Below the pieces are notes generated by a model. It ran no database searches. It saw nothing but the letters and a program-made list of their open reading frames with translations, and was not told the origin of the DNA. A DNA stretch of 64,000 nt from Oncomelania hupensis (taxonomy: Eukaryota > Mollusca > Gastropoda > Littorinimorpha > Pomatiopsidae): positions 9,012,687 through 9,076,686 of the forward strand of contig CM072526.1 of assembly GCA_036898135.1 (NCBI GenBank). Reading direction: 5' to 3'. Made by a program: the position numbers and the translations under genes. Below are positions 45,655 to 62,560 of this stretch, piece by piece (within the stretch, counting starts at the first letter, position 1; the number at the start of each line of letters is the position of its first letter).

Positions 45655-46060
45655 AAGCCTTACACCATGTAGAATGGCTACTTAGACAACAGCAAAGGGA
45701 AGTTCTAAGAAGAAGACGTTAACCAAACAACAAAGCAAGCCTTACACCATGTAGAAAAAAAAAAAAAAAAAAAACACCCCCCCCCCCCCCCCCCCCCCCC
45801 AAAAATAAGCGGGTTAACCAAACAACATAGCAAGCATTACACCATGCAGAATGGCTATTTAGATAGACAACAGCATAGGGAAGTTCTAAGAAGAAGACGT
45901 TAACCAAACAACAAAGCAAGCCTTACACCATGTAGAATGGCTACTTAGACAATAGCAAAGGGAAGTTCTAAGAAGAAGACGTTAACAAACAACATAAACA
46001 AAAAGGGTGGGGGGGGGGGGGGGGGGCGGGGGGGTAAAACAGCAAAGGGAAGGAACAAAG
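45394..46060. repeat. Tandem repeat with long homopolymer runs
   Basis: A 70- to 90-bp unit (GTTCTAAGAAGAAGACGTTA, CAAGCCTTACACCATG, AGAATGGCTACTTAGACAAC) occurs about six times. It is interrupted by runs of G (up to about 30), A (about 44) and C (about 23). Runs this long and mixed suggest consensus error as well as true repeat. Confidence 0.85.
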
Positions 46061-46576
46061 GTTAAACTACCCACCCCCCACCCCCACAACCTTCAACACC
46101 CACCCCTCAAAGCTTTCTCTTTCTGTCTAAATATTAGGCTTCTTGCTTTCTTGTCGTTCTCTTTTCATTTTTTCTTTTATTATCTAAGAGTACTACAATT
46201 TTCCAAACAAAAGTAAACACATAAAGATCCGTTACAAATCCTGACAGCTCCATTGTGATCATAGCGTGGCAAAAAAAAAAAAAAGGGGGGATAAAAAAAA
46301 AAAGACACAAAGATTAGTGACAGATTATTTACCAGGCACGAGGTAAAGTTGAATTACTTATCGGGGAATGGAGATTACTGAAGAATCAAAGTGTTGTTTG
46401 TTTAGATAAACTTTCTGTGATTTAATGAAAAGGTCAAAAGTTAATATAGTTCATACCTACCAAGGACACAATCTTTCGTAGTGTCCTGTGAATCCGATCC
46501 GACGCGATCTTATCCAAATCCGACCCGATCTGATCTAGATCCGACCTGATTCAATCCATATAATTTGCAATCCAAA
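46061..46576. other. No gene seen
   Basis: Low-complexity A- and G-rich patches (46270-46305) and four degenerate ATCCGA(C)CCGATC-type units at 46495-46555. Confidence 0.5.
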
Positions 46577-46689
<113 letters not shown>

Positions 46690-46849
46690 TAAATCCACCC
46701 TTAGGGCTACCATTGAAAAAAGGTACCTTACGGCTGCCAGGGCTATATCTTTGTTATGGAGGTGCACTTTAATGAAAGTTTCTACAAACACTTCAATAAC
46801 ATAGTGCTCTTCATTTGTAGTGAGTTTTATGTAAAAATCAATATACAAA

Positions 46850-47000
46850 AAGATATAGGTTTTTTACCTGGTCGACCTAAGGAAAATAACTAAAAGATGG
46901 GTGTTAGGTCGACCAGTTTTTGGGTACCTTAGGTCAACCATTTGTTTTGTTGCAATAAGGTATCTTACGTCTACCAATATTTGTCAACCTATTTCTTTCG
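46850..47000. repeat. Imperfect palindrome cluster
   Basis: CTGGTCGACCTAAGG and GTTAGGTCGACCAG are inverted copies. TACCTTAGGTCAACCA and GGTATCTTACGTCTACC are diverged copies of the same element. Confidence 0.6.
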
Positions 47001-47235
47001 TTTTTAATAAGCTAGCATAAGCCCACAAATATTTTAAATTTATATTTGGATAGTTAGGGATTGAAATTACAGCCCTATTAATTTAGTTTTTTTTTAAAGC
47101 TCGATGACGTTATTTATTTTATTTTTTTTAAAGACAGTGGTTTCTTCCCTTTAGCTTGCTCTTCTGTGAAGAAAATCACATTTGACCCCGTTTAGAAGTC
47201 AACAAAAATAATGTGTTCAATCCACTGCATTCCAG

Positions 47236-49453
47236 GCTCAGAAAATGAAGAAATCTTCAGTTTTTTGCATAAGAGGTGGACCACTGTGTTACAGTTTAGT
47301 AAAAAATGGGTCAAACTTGACGGCAGGTGAACGTGAAAGGGCAGAACGTTTACTTCAGAGGCCAGAACTGAGCGCAGAAGAGGGATACCATGTGGCATGT
47401 TATTCCACATTCACACACAAGCTTTGAATTGACCAAGCAGAAAAATGGGCTGCTAAAGGCATTCTTGTGCGGAAAAATTCCCCAGTAAAAACAACGGTTG
47501 AGAAGTAGAGCAGGTTCATCAAATGTTCTGCCAGCTGTGTGCATCATTTGCAGGAAAATTAAATGGACGAAATGTACAGGCAGCGGGTCAAGTACACGCG
47601 AAACATTAGTGCAGGTAAGCATTTCTGTCTGATATAATTGTTTTCATAATGTCTTACATGGCACTTGTAGCATATACAGTCAGATTGATACCTTCAGTTT
47701 TTGAATGCCAGTAGTAATAATTAAAAGGAGCCTTAAGCAGGACATAGTTAGCTTGCAAAACCAGGTAATAACCACTAACCAGGTTATTTAACCTGGTTAG
47801 TGGTTATTACCTGGTTTTGCAAGCTAACCAAGTTAGATTTAAATCTAACTTCAGTGACAGCACATCTTGACAGACCAAAGCTGTTGAAAAGTGCTTTCTT
47901 AAATATTTTGTGTGATTGCAAGGTGCACCCCACCCCCCCACAAACCCCCACCCAAACCACCACCCCACCACAACCCCCCCCCAAAAAAAAAAAAAAACCA
48001 AACAAAAAAAAAAGAAAAGCAACAATAAAAAAAAACACCCTGAACCCCACAACAACACACCACAACAATCACACAAAACAACAAACCCCAAACCCCAAAA
48101 CCCCCAAACAACAAAAACCCCAAAACACCCCGCCCCCCCCCCCCCCCCAAAAAACTCCCCAAACACACATGATGGAAAAACCAACCCCCCCCCAACCCAA
48201 CCCCCCAAAATGGAAAAAAAAAAAGAAGACCACAACAACAACACCACCTTGCAAAAGCAACAAACCCCAGACAACCCCCCCCCCCCACAAACCCCCCCGA
48301 CAAGAACCCAACCCAGAAACAGACAATCATTACACAAAAATCCGTCTTGTTAAACCATGCCCCCCCCCCCCCCCCCCACAAACAAACAAAAATAAATAAA
48401 TAAATTAAAAAAATAAATAAAATAAAATAAATAATAAAAATAAAATAAAACAATAATAAAGAATGGAAATTTGTTTGCTGCAGATTTGGATGAGTACGTT
48501 TTACAGCTATGTATTAACAATGTAGTGGTATTTTTGTCTGTAGAGTGGAAGTGATGGTGTTTGACAGCTATGTATACAATGTAATGGTATTTTGTCTGTA
48601 GGGTGGAAGTGATGGCCACAATTTCCTGCAAGCAGCATGTAAGCTGGGCAGAGACGATATCCAGAGGGATTTGCAGTACAAACCAGATCTGCTTGCTGTT
48701 GAAGCAAAGTAAGTGATGTGTGTCTGTGTAAAACTAAGGTGATATCTCACTCGGGGCATGGGGCACTGTATCAATGTATAACGTCATGCAACTTGTAATG
48801 TACAGTCTTGTTTGTATGTGTGTGTGTTCATTAATTTGTTTTCTTCTTTATGTGTTTATTAATTTGTGGCTCGATCTTCACAATATATATAGTTTGGGAA
48901 TGAGTTGTCATGCTGGTGACAGGAACCCTGACTAACCTAATTTTGTGTATGTGAGAGAGAGGAAGAGAATTTTGTGTATGTGAGAGAGAGGGAGAGAAAG
49001 AGGGGAGGGAGTAGGAGGAAATAGAGAGAGAGAAAGAAGGAAACAACCCCCTTTACTTACATCTAGGTGACAAAACTTGCTGCACCAATTACACCTACTG
49101 ACACACACACTGCAACGTGTCTGATTTAAAGGATGTTTTAACATATATTTTTTAAGTGTCCAGCAACCAACCTACTGAGTACTGGCGTTTTTTTCTGTTC
49201 AAAAGAGTACATTAATCATGACATTGTTTTGGTCTATGGTAATTGTACAACCTTTTTTTTCAGATACCATAAGTCATGCTACAGAAGTTTTATGACTTCT
49301 GCTAATCGGTGTCGGCGGCACTGGTCGGGAACATCTAACACCACCTCAAGCTCCTACTCTGCTACTTCTACAGACAGCACCACCACTGGACCAGCCTACC
49401 TGCAAGCATCATTCCAACATTTTTCCAAAGTAGTTGAGCCCCGCATGCAATAA
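47236..49453 (+). CDS. Gene 2: two-module Cys/His protein of unknown function, possibly decaying
   Basis: Three exons: about 47236-47614, 48602-48708 and 49264-49453 (TAA at 49451). The last two junctions keep phase and give VCIICRKIKWTKC, LQAACKLGRDDIQRDLQYK, then PDLLAVEAKYHKSCYRSFMT and a Ser/Thr-rich end. The first exon has an earlier module ending EEGYHVACYSTFTHK, so two modules of the type (helices)-YHxxCYxxF are arranged in series. This pattern recurs in many uncharacterised invertebrate proteins; a metal-binding role is only a guess. Exon 1 needs a frame change near 47330, has a TGA at 47425 and another change near 47505, so the gene is either broken or has unrecognised small introns. 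Confidence 0.55.
47747..47828. repeat. Perfect palindrome, 40-bp arms, 2-bp centre
   Basis: Arms 47747-47786 and 47789-47828 are exactly complementary (outer ends GTTAGCTTGC and GCAAGCTAAC). A second, 18-bp perfect palindrome (GTTAGATTTAAATCTAAC) follows at 47832-47849. Both lie in the first intron of gene 2. Confidence 0.95.
47924..48345. repeat. A/C-only low-complexity tract
   Basis: About 420 bases with almost no G or T, mixing CCCC runs with AAA runs (ACCCCAAAACCCCC-type). The minus strand is G/T-rich with many G runs. Frames through it are artefacts. Confidence 0.9.
48499..48615. repeat. Tandem duplication of a 3' splice site, about 57-bp unit
   Basis: ACAGCTATGTAT through TTTGTCTGTAG(A/G)GTGGAA occurs twice. 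The second copy provides the acceptor of the gene 2 middle exon. Confidence 0.85.
48602..48708 (+). CDS. Gene 2, middle exon
   Basis: Acceptor ATTTTGTCTGTAG, donor GTAAGT. Reads GGSDGHNFLQAACKLGRDD then IQRDLQYKPDLLAVEA. The acceptor lies in a tandem duplication. Confidence 0.7.
49264..49453 (+). CDS. Gene 2, last exon
   Basis: Acceptor CCTTTTTTTTCAG. YHKSCYRSFMTSANRCRRHW, then low-complexity Ser/Thr, FQHFSKVVEPRMQ and TAA. Confidence 0.7.
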
Positions 49454-50776
49454 CTGCTCTAACCATAGTTCGCATGATGCGGAACAGTGAGCCAGATGAA
49501 TCTGACAGTGATGAATCTGACTGCTGTCAGATGATTAATGAACACTTCACGGCCAGACCTGTGGTGGTAATTCTTCAGTCTGCAAAAGCACTCTTTGACA
49601 CTGGTTGAATGGAATTGTTTCTTAAGTAATATATGTCTAACTCACTTACCTATTACTACAAAGACTAGTACAACAAGTTACTACAAAGACTAGTACAACA
49701 AGTGTGTGGAACAGTTATGAAGTGTATGTAAACTTAGAAGGCTTCGGGTGAAGATGCATCATTTAGTAGCAATACAGTTGAATCCTATTCACAAGCGATC
49801 AGTATTTTGAGTGACCTGGGAATGTGAAAATAATTGCCATTGTATATTGAACAGCTTTATTTCTTAAATGGCATGAACAAACAATGTCCAGGAATATTCA
49901 GGACTAACAAGCATAGCTTATATGCCATTCAAACTGATCTAACGGTACGCGAAATAGTTTTACATGTTACAACAAGGGAGGTAATTAAATGAAATATATA
50001 TATTTCAATACTATTTAAGTGTTTTCAATACTATTTAAGTGTTTTATGTGTGTGTGTGTGTGTATGTTGTATTCTCTTTTTCATGAAATAATGATAATTA
50101 GTCATGAACAATTGCTTTTTATGCAGTTTGGTCACACTGACAGGTAGTATCTTGGTTCAGTTTTATTAATCCAAACATTAAGAAATAGCGACATTAAAAT
50201 GTCCGCTGTAGACACAAGAGCAAGAAATTTTAATTCAAAACTTCACAGTAAGTAGTTTAGACCTATCAGATCACCAACATGCAATTTTTTGGGCCACAAT
50301 AGGTAGACCACGTTCTCTTTTTGTAGGCCTCGTAGGCCTGTAGTGCCCTGACTATGAGTATGTGAATGAAAGACAGGAGAAAGATGTGAAAGAAGATGAA
50401 GTGAGACGGAGGAGATGAAAGTAGTATGAAAATAAGGGAATTAGAAAGTGCGAGAGTTCTGGGAGCAGATATATTGACATCAGTGGACAAACAACAACAC
50501 CAACAACATACTTTGCACCTGTTCACTCTCCGATTAAAGTTTGTTCACACATAAGTAAATTGTAAAACCACAATGAACACAACATTCAATCAGCTTTGCC
50601 ATCAGGCCTTGTCAAAAAGTGTAATGCCAAGAGAGAAGAGAAGTGTAATTTGGAGTAAAAGGAAATGTAATTTTAGGAGATGGTAGAACAAAACTTAATT
50701 ACACACATAAAATAACCACACATAAAAAAAATGCTTAACTTCTTTTTATTTTTATTTTATTTCAAAATAAAATTTG
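49454..50776. other. 3' flank of gene 2, no gene seen
   Basis: Includes duplicated TACTACAAAGACTAGTACAA (49655-49700) and a (GT)n tract at 50046-50065. Confidence 0.45.
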
Positions 50777-50780
50777 CATC

Positions 50781-52494
<1,714 letters not shown>

Positions 52495-52548
52495 CATCAC
52501 AGGAGGCTTGGTCATTGGGCTTGATCTTTGGTGTTTTGGAAGAATCGG

Positions 52549-53338
52549 CTAAGTTGTCTGGGATGTTGGTATTCTGGCAGTCTCTTCTGTGTTGGCTTCA
52601 CAGGGAGGCTTGGTCATATTTATCCTGTAAACCAAAAGTATCAGACATAATCACTTCCATCTTACATAATAAATATACTGAATATCAACAGAATTGCATT
52701 GGACCCAACAAACAATTATTGGAAAGTATGAAAACAAACCAAAAAATATTCCTTCTTTTCGCGTTAGAATCCTTCAAAATCTTGAGCTAAAAGTGACCCT
52801 AAACAAATGGTATATTATTCAGTTATGTACCGGCAGCTTACTGGCTGCTGTGCTGTGCTAGACTTCAAAATTGTGGTTTTAAGTTAAGCATTTTTCGCAA
52901 GCGTACACAAAAAGTATCTCCGGAACTAACCAAGTTATCAAATTATTATATAATATTATTATTTTGTTGTTGTTATTTGATTGTATTCGCAAGTACTTTC
53001 ATAAAACATGCCTCACCTTGACCTTACTGTATAATAAAATTTTGGCTGCCTGTACATAATTCAGTACAAACTTATCTACCAAAAAATAAAACATTAAAGA
53101 TCCAAACACCCTCTCCTAGAAAATACATGTGTCCATGATCAACATGACAACTAAGAATATTTCCACAATCCGAAGTAAAATTTATTCTTTTCAATAATGA
53201 GGTCAATCAATGATTAAAAAGAAGTAATTGCAATGGCAAGTCCAGAAGAAGAAGCACAGGTATGGGTACAGTAAAACAAACACTTAAAACAACACACACA
53301 CACACAGGTTTGGGTACAGTAAAACAAATACTTAAAAC

Positions 53339-53390
<52 letters not shown>

Positions 53391-56300
53391 AACAAAACAA
53401 AAAAACACATACCTTGAGTGGGAGTCGTAAAGCTGGGAATTCCTCAGACATGCTACTACCAGTTTGTGCATCCGGAGGGTAGTCTGGATCCTGAAATAGC
53501 ATTCATTGTGTTTACTATGGCGCACATAAATTAGAACATTTCTATCCACGACATGCTAATTTTCAATTAAAACAACACACACACACACACAGAGGTATGG
53601 GTACAGTAAAACAAACACTTACATTACATTATTATTGCTTTAAGTCCAGCGGACTCTTCCGAGCCAAATCAGGACCGGACAACCCCCGATCTGCATTAGA
53701 TCTGCTGAAACAACCCTAGTGGTAAAACTGAAAGCTCTCCACCAGCCAGTCACTTTACAATAAAGACATCCCACGCAGTGGACGGCTGAGGCTTCACTCC
53801 AACTTATTGAACCCCCGTTTACAAAAACGAAATAGAATACAAACATCATTATAAATTATCAACAAAATACATACATATAAAATGCCTACATTGCTAAATA
53901 ATATCATAGGAAGCCCTAGTGACCACCTGGCAGAAAGCGTCCAATATTCCCAAGCTCATCCAACAGACCTCATACACAAACAAGGAGTCTTGTCCCGGAA
54001 GAATTTTCTAGAAAAAAGGTAGGAGACTGGTCTAGCGAAGAAGACGATAGTATAGCAGATGGATAGAAAAGAGCAAGAATGAGAAAGAGCAAATGAGAAA
54101 GACAGCGACAGTGGGAATTTAAAGCACTAAATTTCCAGAAAGTGGGGATACTATTTATACTGAAACCCCCGGCACCCCAACGGGGGTAAACAAACACTTA
54201 AAACAACACACACACACACACACACACACAAAACAAAAAAACACATACCTTGAGTGGGAGTCGTAAAGCTGGTAATTCCTCAGACATGCTACTACCGTGG
54301 CAGTTTGTGCATCCGGAGGGTAGTCTGGATCCTGAAATAGCATTCAATGTGTTTACTATGCACATACATTAGAACATTTCTATCCACGACATGCTAATTT
54401 TCTTTTTATTACAATTCATATCACAAGGAACAAGAAGAGCAAATATTCATGATTCACCTCTGAGGAATTGATTGATTGAAATTGAATGATTGTTGCTTTA
54501 GGTCCAGCAGACTCTTCCGAGCCAAATCAGGACCGGACAACCCCCGATCCACATAAAAGATCTGCTGAAACAACCCTAGTGGGAAAATTGAATGCCCTCC
54601 ACCGGCCAGTCACTTTACAATAAAGACATCCCACGCAGGGGACGGCTGAGGCTTTACCCCAACTACTCAAACCCCCGGTTACAAAAACAAAATAGAATAC
54701 AAACATCATTATAAATCATCAACAAAACACATACATATAAAATGCCTATAGTGCTAAATAATAACATCATAGGAAGCCCTAGTGACCACCCGGCAGAAAG
54801 CGTCCAACACTCCCAAGCTGATCCAACAGACCTCATACACATAACACAAACAAGGAGTCTTGTCCAAGAAGAGTTTTCAAGAAAAAAGGTAGGTCATTGA
54901 TCTAGAGAAGAAGAAGATAGTATAGCAGAGTGATAGGACAGATCAGGAATGGGAAAGAGCAAATGAGGAAGACAGCGACAGTGGGATTTTAAAGCACTAA
55001 ATTTCCAGAAAGTGGGGATACTATTTATACTAAAACCCCCGGCACTCCAACGGGGGTACTGTTGCCGCAGTGAATCGGTCTTGCCTACAAAGTCAAGACA
55101 GGTTTTCAACTGGGGCTTTCACTTTTCCCTTTATAGGTTAGAACAATCTACAGTGGCAAGATTGCTCATGACCCCAAGGGGTCCTCTGAGGAATTAAAAT
55201 ATAATGAGAATCTATTGCAAAAGATAGGAGGTGCAAGAGAAAAAGTCAATTTTGATATTATTTTTACTATAACCATGCTGTAATAGCCTTGTACTAGCCT
55301 CCTATCATAACTAAGGGAGAAAGACAAGAGAATTCTGCAAAGAAGAAAACTTTCCCATAACCCCCAAACAAAAAAAAACATCTCCATTTCCATAAAATTT
55401 ATTCCTGCCTTGTTAAATGTTCTTTAAAAGTTCTACAAAGGTGGTATCATATCAGGACTAAACTCCTCATATGCATGCAGGATCTAAGAAAGTAACCAAC
55501 ATGATAACACTCAAAGCAAATTATCAACCCAGAACACTTTACAAATAAAGGCAACCCCCCACCGCCGTAGCTCAAGTGGTAGAGCGTTTGCCTGGCACAC
55601 CGATATGACCCAGGTTCGAATCCCGTGGTGGGCGATATAAAATGTGGCCATTTTCACTATCCAATTTAGCAGTATGATTGCTCTGGTGGTTCAGTTCTGA
55701 TTCAGGTCCCTACCCTTGTTTTCCTGGGATGGTTATCCCAGTCTGCCATATAACCAATGGTGGGTGTGGACGTTAAACCTCAATGTTCATTCAGGCAACC
55801 CACGCAGGGGACGCCGAGGCTCCTACTCTAATTTATCGAACCCCCGTTTACAAAACATATGGTCAGAACAGCTTCTCTTGTAAGTATTTTTAAATATTAA
55901 TAATAATAATAATTAATAATAACAATAACAACAACAATAATAATAATAATTTAATAAAAATAAAGTGGTGTCAAGATCAATCATGCGGTAACTTCTGCGT
56001 CCTAGATTCTATTTTTTTATTTGATTATTTATGCCGTCATCAAATAAATCTTGTTCGTTGATAGTCTAGAAATAGAATGAAAACATCACACACAGACACA
56101 CACACCCACACACAAAACAACCAAAAAGTACACAACGTCTTAGTACACATCGTTGGTTGGTTTATTAATGTCTTGTTCACCAAAGATGATAAGACAAAAA
56201 AAAAAAGGGGGGGGGGAGACATTTAAACAAATATAGCTACTGGTGTATCAATTAAGATTTTTGCCACGACAGAGCATAAATCTAAATCAAAGTCTGCTAG

Positions 56301-57541
56301 ACTTGTTTTCCTGTCTATGACTGGAATAAACAAGGGGGTAATAACATTGCAATCAAAAAGAATATGTTTGTGAGAAGGGCTGGTTACACACACATTCAAT
56401 ATTTCTACAATATTTGGTCCGCACAGCATCTAGTAGTATTCTACATGACATAGAATAAATTACTCTTGAAGTTTTGTAAATCACTGCGGTATTGAACATT
56501 GCCTTAGTATTAAAGGATTCTGTCATATTCCTTTCAATTTGGTATTGCAATTCCTTGGATGATGGAAATATATCAAGGTATTTTGCATTAACATTTAGGG
56601 CTCCTTGCTTAGCTTTTCTGTCAACTATGTCATTATACACCAATCCACAGTGTGAAGGTACCCAGCAAAAGCTTTTACACATCGTCCGATCTAGTAGTGT
56701 TCACATCGCCGAAATTTAGTAGGCCTACACAACGACTTAGTACACATTGCACATGCATAGTACACAACGTCCGTAACCTTCTACTAGTCTAGGTGTACTC
56801 AAATAGGCCTACATGTAGGCTACTTGGGTTAAAAACTTGATCTATGTAGTCTATATCACATGGCTGTGGGCTAATGTTTCCATTTGATTTGTATAATGAA
56901 GTAATAAAGTATTTTTGCCTCGAAACACCCCCCCCCTTTTTTTTTTGTGTGTGTGTGGTTAAGGCCTAGATCTACTTTTTATTCCGACAGCTACAGATTT
57001 CCTGATAAAATCACAGGCTGTGAAGTCCGTAGGCCTTGCCTCAATTACATACTATACATAGTATGTAATTGAGGCAAGGCCTACGGACTTTACAGCCTGT
57101 GATTTTATCTGGAAATCTGTAGCTGTCGGAATGTAATTGAGGCAAGGCCTACGGACTTCACAGCCTGTGATAAAATTAGAGTAGGCTATTTTCAGAATTA
57201 TTCGGTGTGAAATTCATTTGAAAACATTAGCCCACAGTCATACAGATAACACAGATGAAGTCTATATCCATATAAACCGAGTAACGAAATAAGGATAATT
57301 TGTGTCTAAGCAGGGTTAGCTAATTCTGAAGAAGAATCAGAAAAAATGCAATTGATAGGTTCGATTGAAACTTTGTAATCCTTCTTTTACCGTTCGAACA
57401 CTACTGACACATTCCACAATGCTTTCGATTGATTTTAGAAAGCTACATATTAATCTGAACTCAAAAGAATCAAATACAAAGTCCACAATCAAACTACAAA
57501 ATCCACAAAAATACTAACCTCGTGCGAGAATCATCCGCCAT
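52549..57541 (-). CDS. Gene 4: short spliced model, 58 residues, duplicated middle exon
   Basis: Exon 1 57541-57519 (ATGGCGGATGATTC, donor GTTAGT), exon 2 53490-53413 (acceptor CTATTTCAG, donor GTATGT), exon 3 52624-52549 (acceptor GGTTTACAG, TAG at 52551-52549). All joins keep phase: MADDSRTR, then IQTTLRMHKLVVACLRNSQ, LYDSHSR, INMTKPPCEANTEETARIP. A second copy of exon 2 at 54331-54249 has 5 extra bases (CCACG), so in this phase it meets a stop. In phase 0 it reads DPDYPPDAQTATVVACLRNY. No domain is recognised, and the model may be wrong in its start or end. Confidence 0.35.
53280..55055 (-). repeat. Direct duplication, about 0.87-kb unit, two copies
   Basis: Each unit has a (CA)n tract, the exon-2-like block of gene 4 (53413-53490 and 54249-54331), then a roughly 550-bp repeat (53635-54185 and 54485-55055) beginning CTCTTCCGAGCCAAATCAGG and ending CCCCGGCAC(C/T)CCAACGGGGG. 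A third, partial copy of the inner repeat is at 55525-55860. Confidence 0.85.
53290..53390. repeat. (CA)n microsatellite
   Basis: Nearly pure CA, in the intron of gene 4 next to the donor of exon 2. Confidence 0.95.
55558..55792 (+). mobile_element. tRNA-derived SINE with 9-bp target duplication
   Basis: The head has TAGCTCAAGTGGTAGAGCG (A-box region) and GGTTCGAATCCC (B box) in a convincing cloverleaf. The 3' end is GGACGTTAAACCTCAATGTT then CATTC. AGGCAACCC flanks both ends (55549-55557 and 55793-55801). It is inserted in a copy of the local 550-bp repeat, so it is younger than that repeat. Confidence 0.9.
55890..55965. repeat. AAT/AAC-rich simple sequence
   Basis: Imperfect AAT and AAC units. 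Confidence 0.85.
56223..56690 (-). pseudogene. LINE fragment with RNase H end, I/Jockey-like
   Basis: Reads CWVPSHCGLVYNDIVDRKAK, the last part of an RNase H domain, where the pattern WVPSHxGxxxNxxxDxxAK is typical. The downstream segment ends CVCNQPFSQT and, after a one-base shift, HILFDC, the C-terminal Cys/His motif of elements in the I/Jockey group. It differs from the RTE copies, which have no RNase H. Only the 3' end of the ORF is present. Confidence 0.75.
56981..57177. repeat. 152-bp hairpin plus a third direct copy
   Basis: Arms 56981-57055 and 57060-57132 are complementary with few differences (ATTCCGACAGCTACAGATTT at the left end). Then TGTAATTGAGGCAAGGCCTA onward (57132-57177) repeats the inner half of the right arm. 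Confidence 0.9.
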
Positions 57542-57857
57542 TTACAATCACCCTGGCATGCTGCTTGACGGTAAAACAGGTTATGCCATATGAAGATACG
57601 TTTAGATCCACGATGGCTCAGGGGTCGACTATATATCTCACAAAAAAATTGTGTTCCGCAAAACCAGAAGTAGCACGCATTCCTCGTTGTTTTTATTGTA
57701 TTAAGAATAAGAAAAAACATAGAAAATAAAAATTTTTCGTAAACAACCCTCTCAGTTTAAACAATATTCCACAAATTATGGTGGTAGACAGAAGGTACCT
57801 TTTTTCAAGGGTTCACTTATATGCTCAATGTTTTGTTGGAAGATTGCTCTCAAATGG

Positions 57858-57912
<55 letters not shown>

Positions 57913-58210
57913 TGAATTGTTCTTATGTGGGGCATTTTCCGTATTTTTGAGTTTATTGTGGGGCATGAAAAAATTGTGGGGCTTGTAAAACGCCCCACAA
58001 TTTTAACCTGTTTACAATATTGCCGCGGGGTTGCTGATTACTGTCCTGTATAGATCTCACAACAACGTTTTATATAAAATTTTAACCAAAAAATAATTGG
58101 ATTGCCTCCCTTGCTTCAAAACTTTTCAATCTGTCCGCCATGGTGATTTTGCCATGGTGATTTTAATCTTCAATGTGAAAGGAGAGTTACCGTTCTTGAT
58201 TGCAACGAGA
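57542..58210. promoter_or_regulatory. Possible divergent promoter region
   Basis: Lies between the first exon of gene 4 (minus) and the candidate first exon of gene 3 (plus). It includes (CA)n/(TA)n simple sequence at 57857-57908. No CpG cluster or clear TATA box was identified, so the role rests on gene positions only. Confidence 0.2.
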
Positions 58211-61937
<3,727 letters not shown>

Positions 61938-62423
61938 CCAATGTTTTATCTCATTTTATTCAACAATCTGTAGATATTTTGCAATCGTTACATATATAAA
62001 ATTAAAACTTACAACAAACGAGGGGAAAATGATTTGGTAAAATGTGAATTTTTTGTTGCATTTTACCATGCCATATTTTGATATATTTTTTACTTTACAA
62101 GAATGCAAGTTTTTTTGTGCATGAAAATCGTTTCTTTTGTTTTACTTGAGTGGTAAGGGAGAAAGGTGTATAGGGAAGATGCACTTAAACAAAATACATA
62201 AAAATGTACATTGAAAGTACCCTTTTCAATACCTAAGGTGCTAGTAATTTTGTGCCTAAAATGCCTTAGATGTCACAGATTTTAACCTTTATTTAAAAAA
62301 AATTTAACCCATGTAAATGCCAATTACCTAAAAAGAATATTTGGCATAATTATTTGTTTTGCATAATGATCTGCTGTAATAAAGTTTAAAGTGAAAATAA
62401 ACATTCAGTAAAAGTTTTATTTA

Positions 62424-62430
<7 letters not shown>
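61938..62430. other. 3' flank of gene 3, AT-rich
   Basis: AATAAA at 62397 would serve as a polyadenylation signal, and AATAAAGTTTAAAG lies just upstream. No other gene seen. Confidence 0.4.
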
Positions 62431-62489
<59 letters not shown>

Positions 62490-62560
62490 CCCCTCTCTCC
62501 CCCCCCTCTCTCTCTCTGTCCTTCTTCTTCTCCTTTCTTCTTTTTCTTCTTCTTCTTCTT
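62431..62560. repeat. (CT)n and (CTT)n simple sequence
   Basis: CT repeats followed by CTT and C-rich patches. Confidence 0.95.

Noticed and set aside
45396..45672. Poly-Phe, poly-Pro and poly-Gly frames
   Set aside because: Translations of homopolymer runs.
47924..48345. Interstitial telomere repeat
   Set aside because: C-runs and A-runs are irregular and no fixed unit such as CCCTAA is present.
55560..55632. Functional tRNA gene
   Set aside because: Good cloverleaf, but it is the head of a 235-bp SINE with target duplications.
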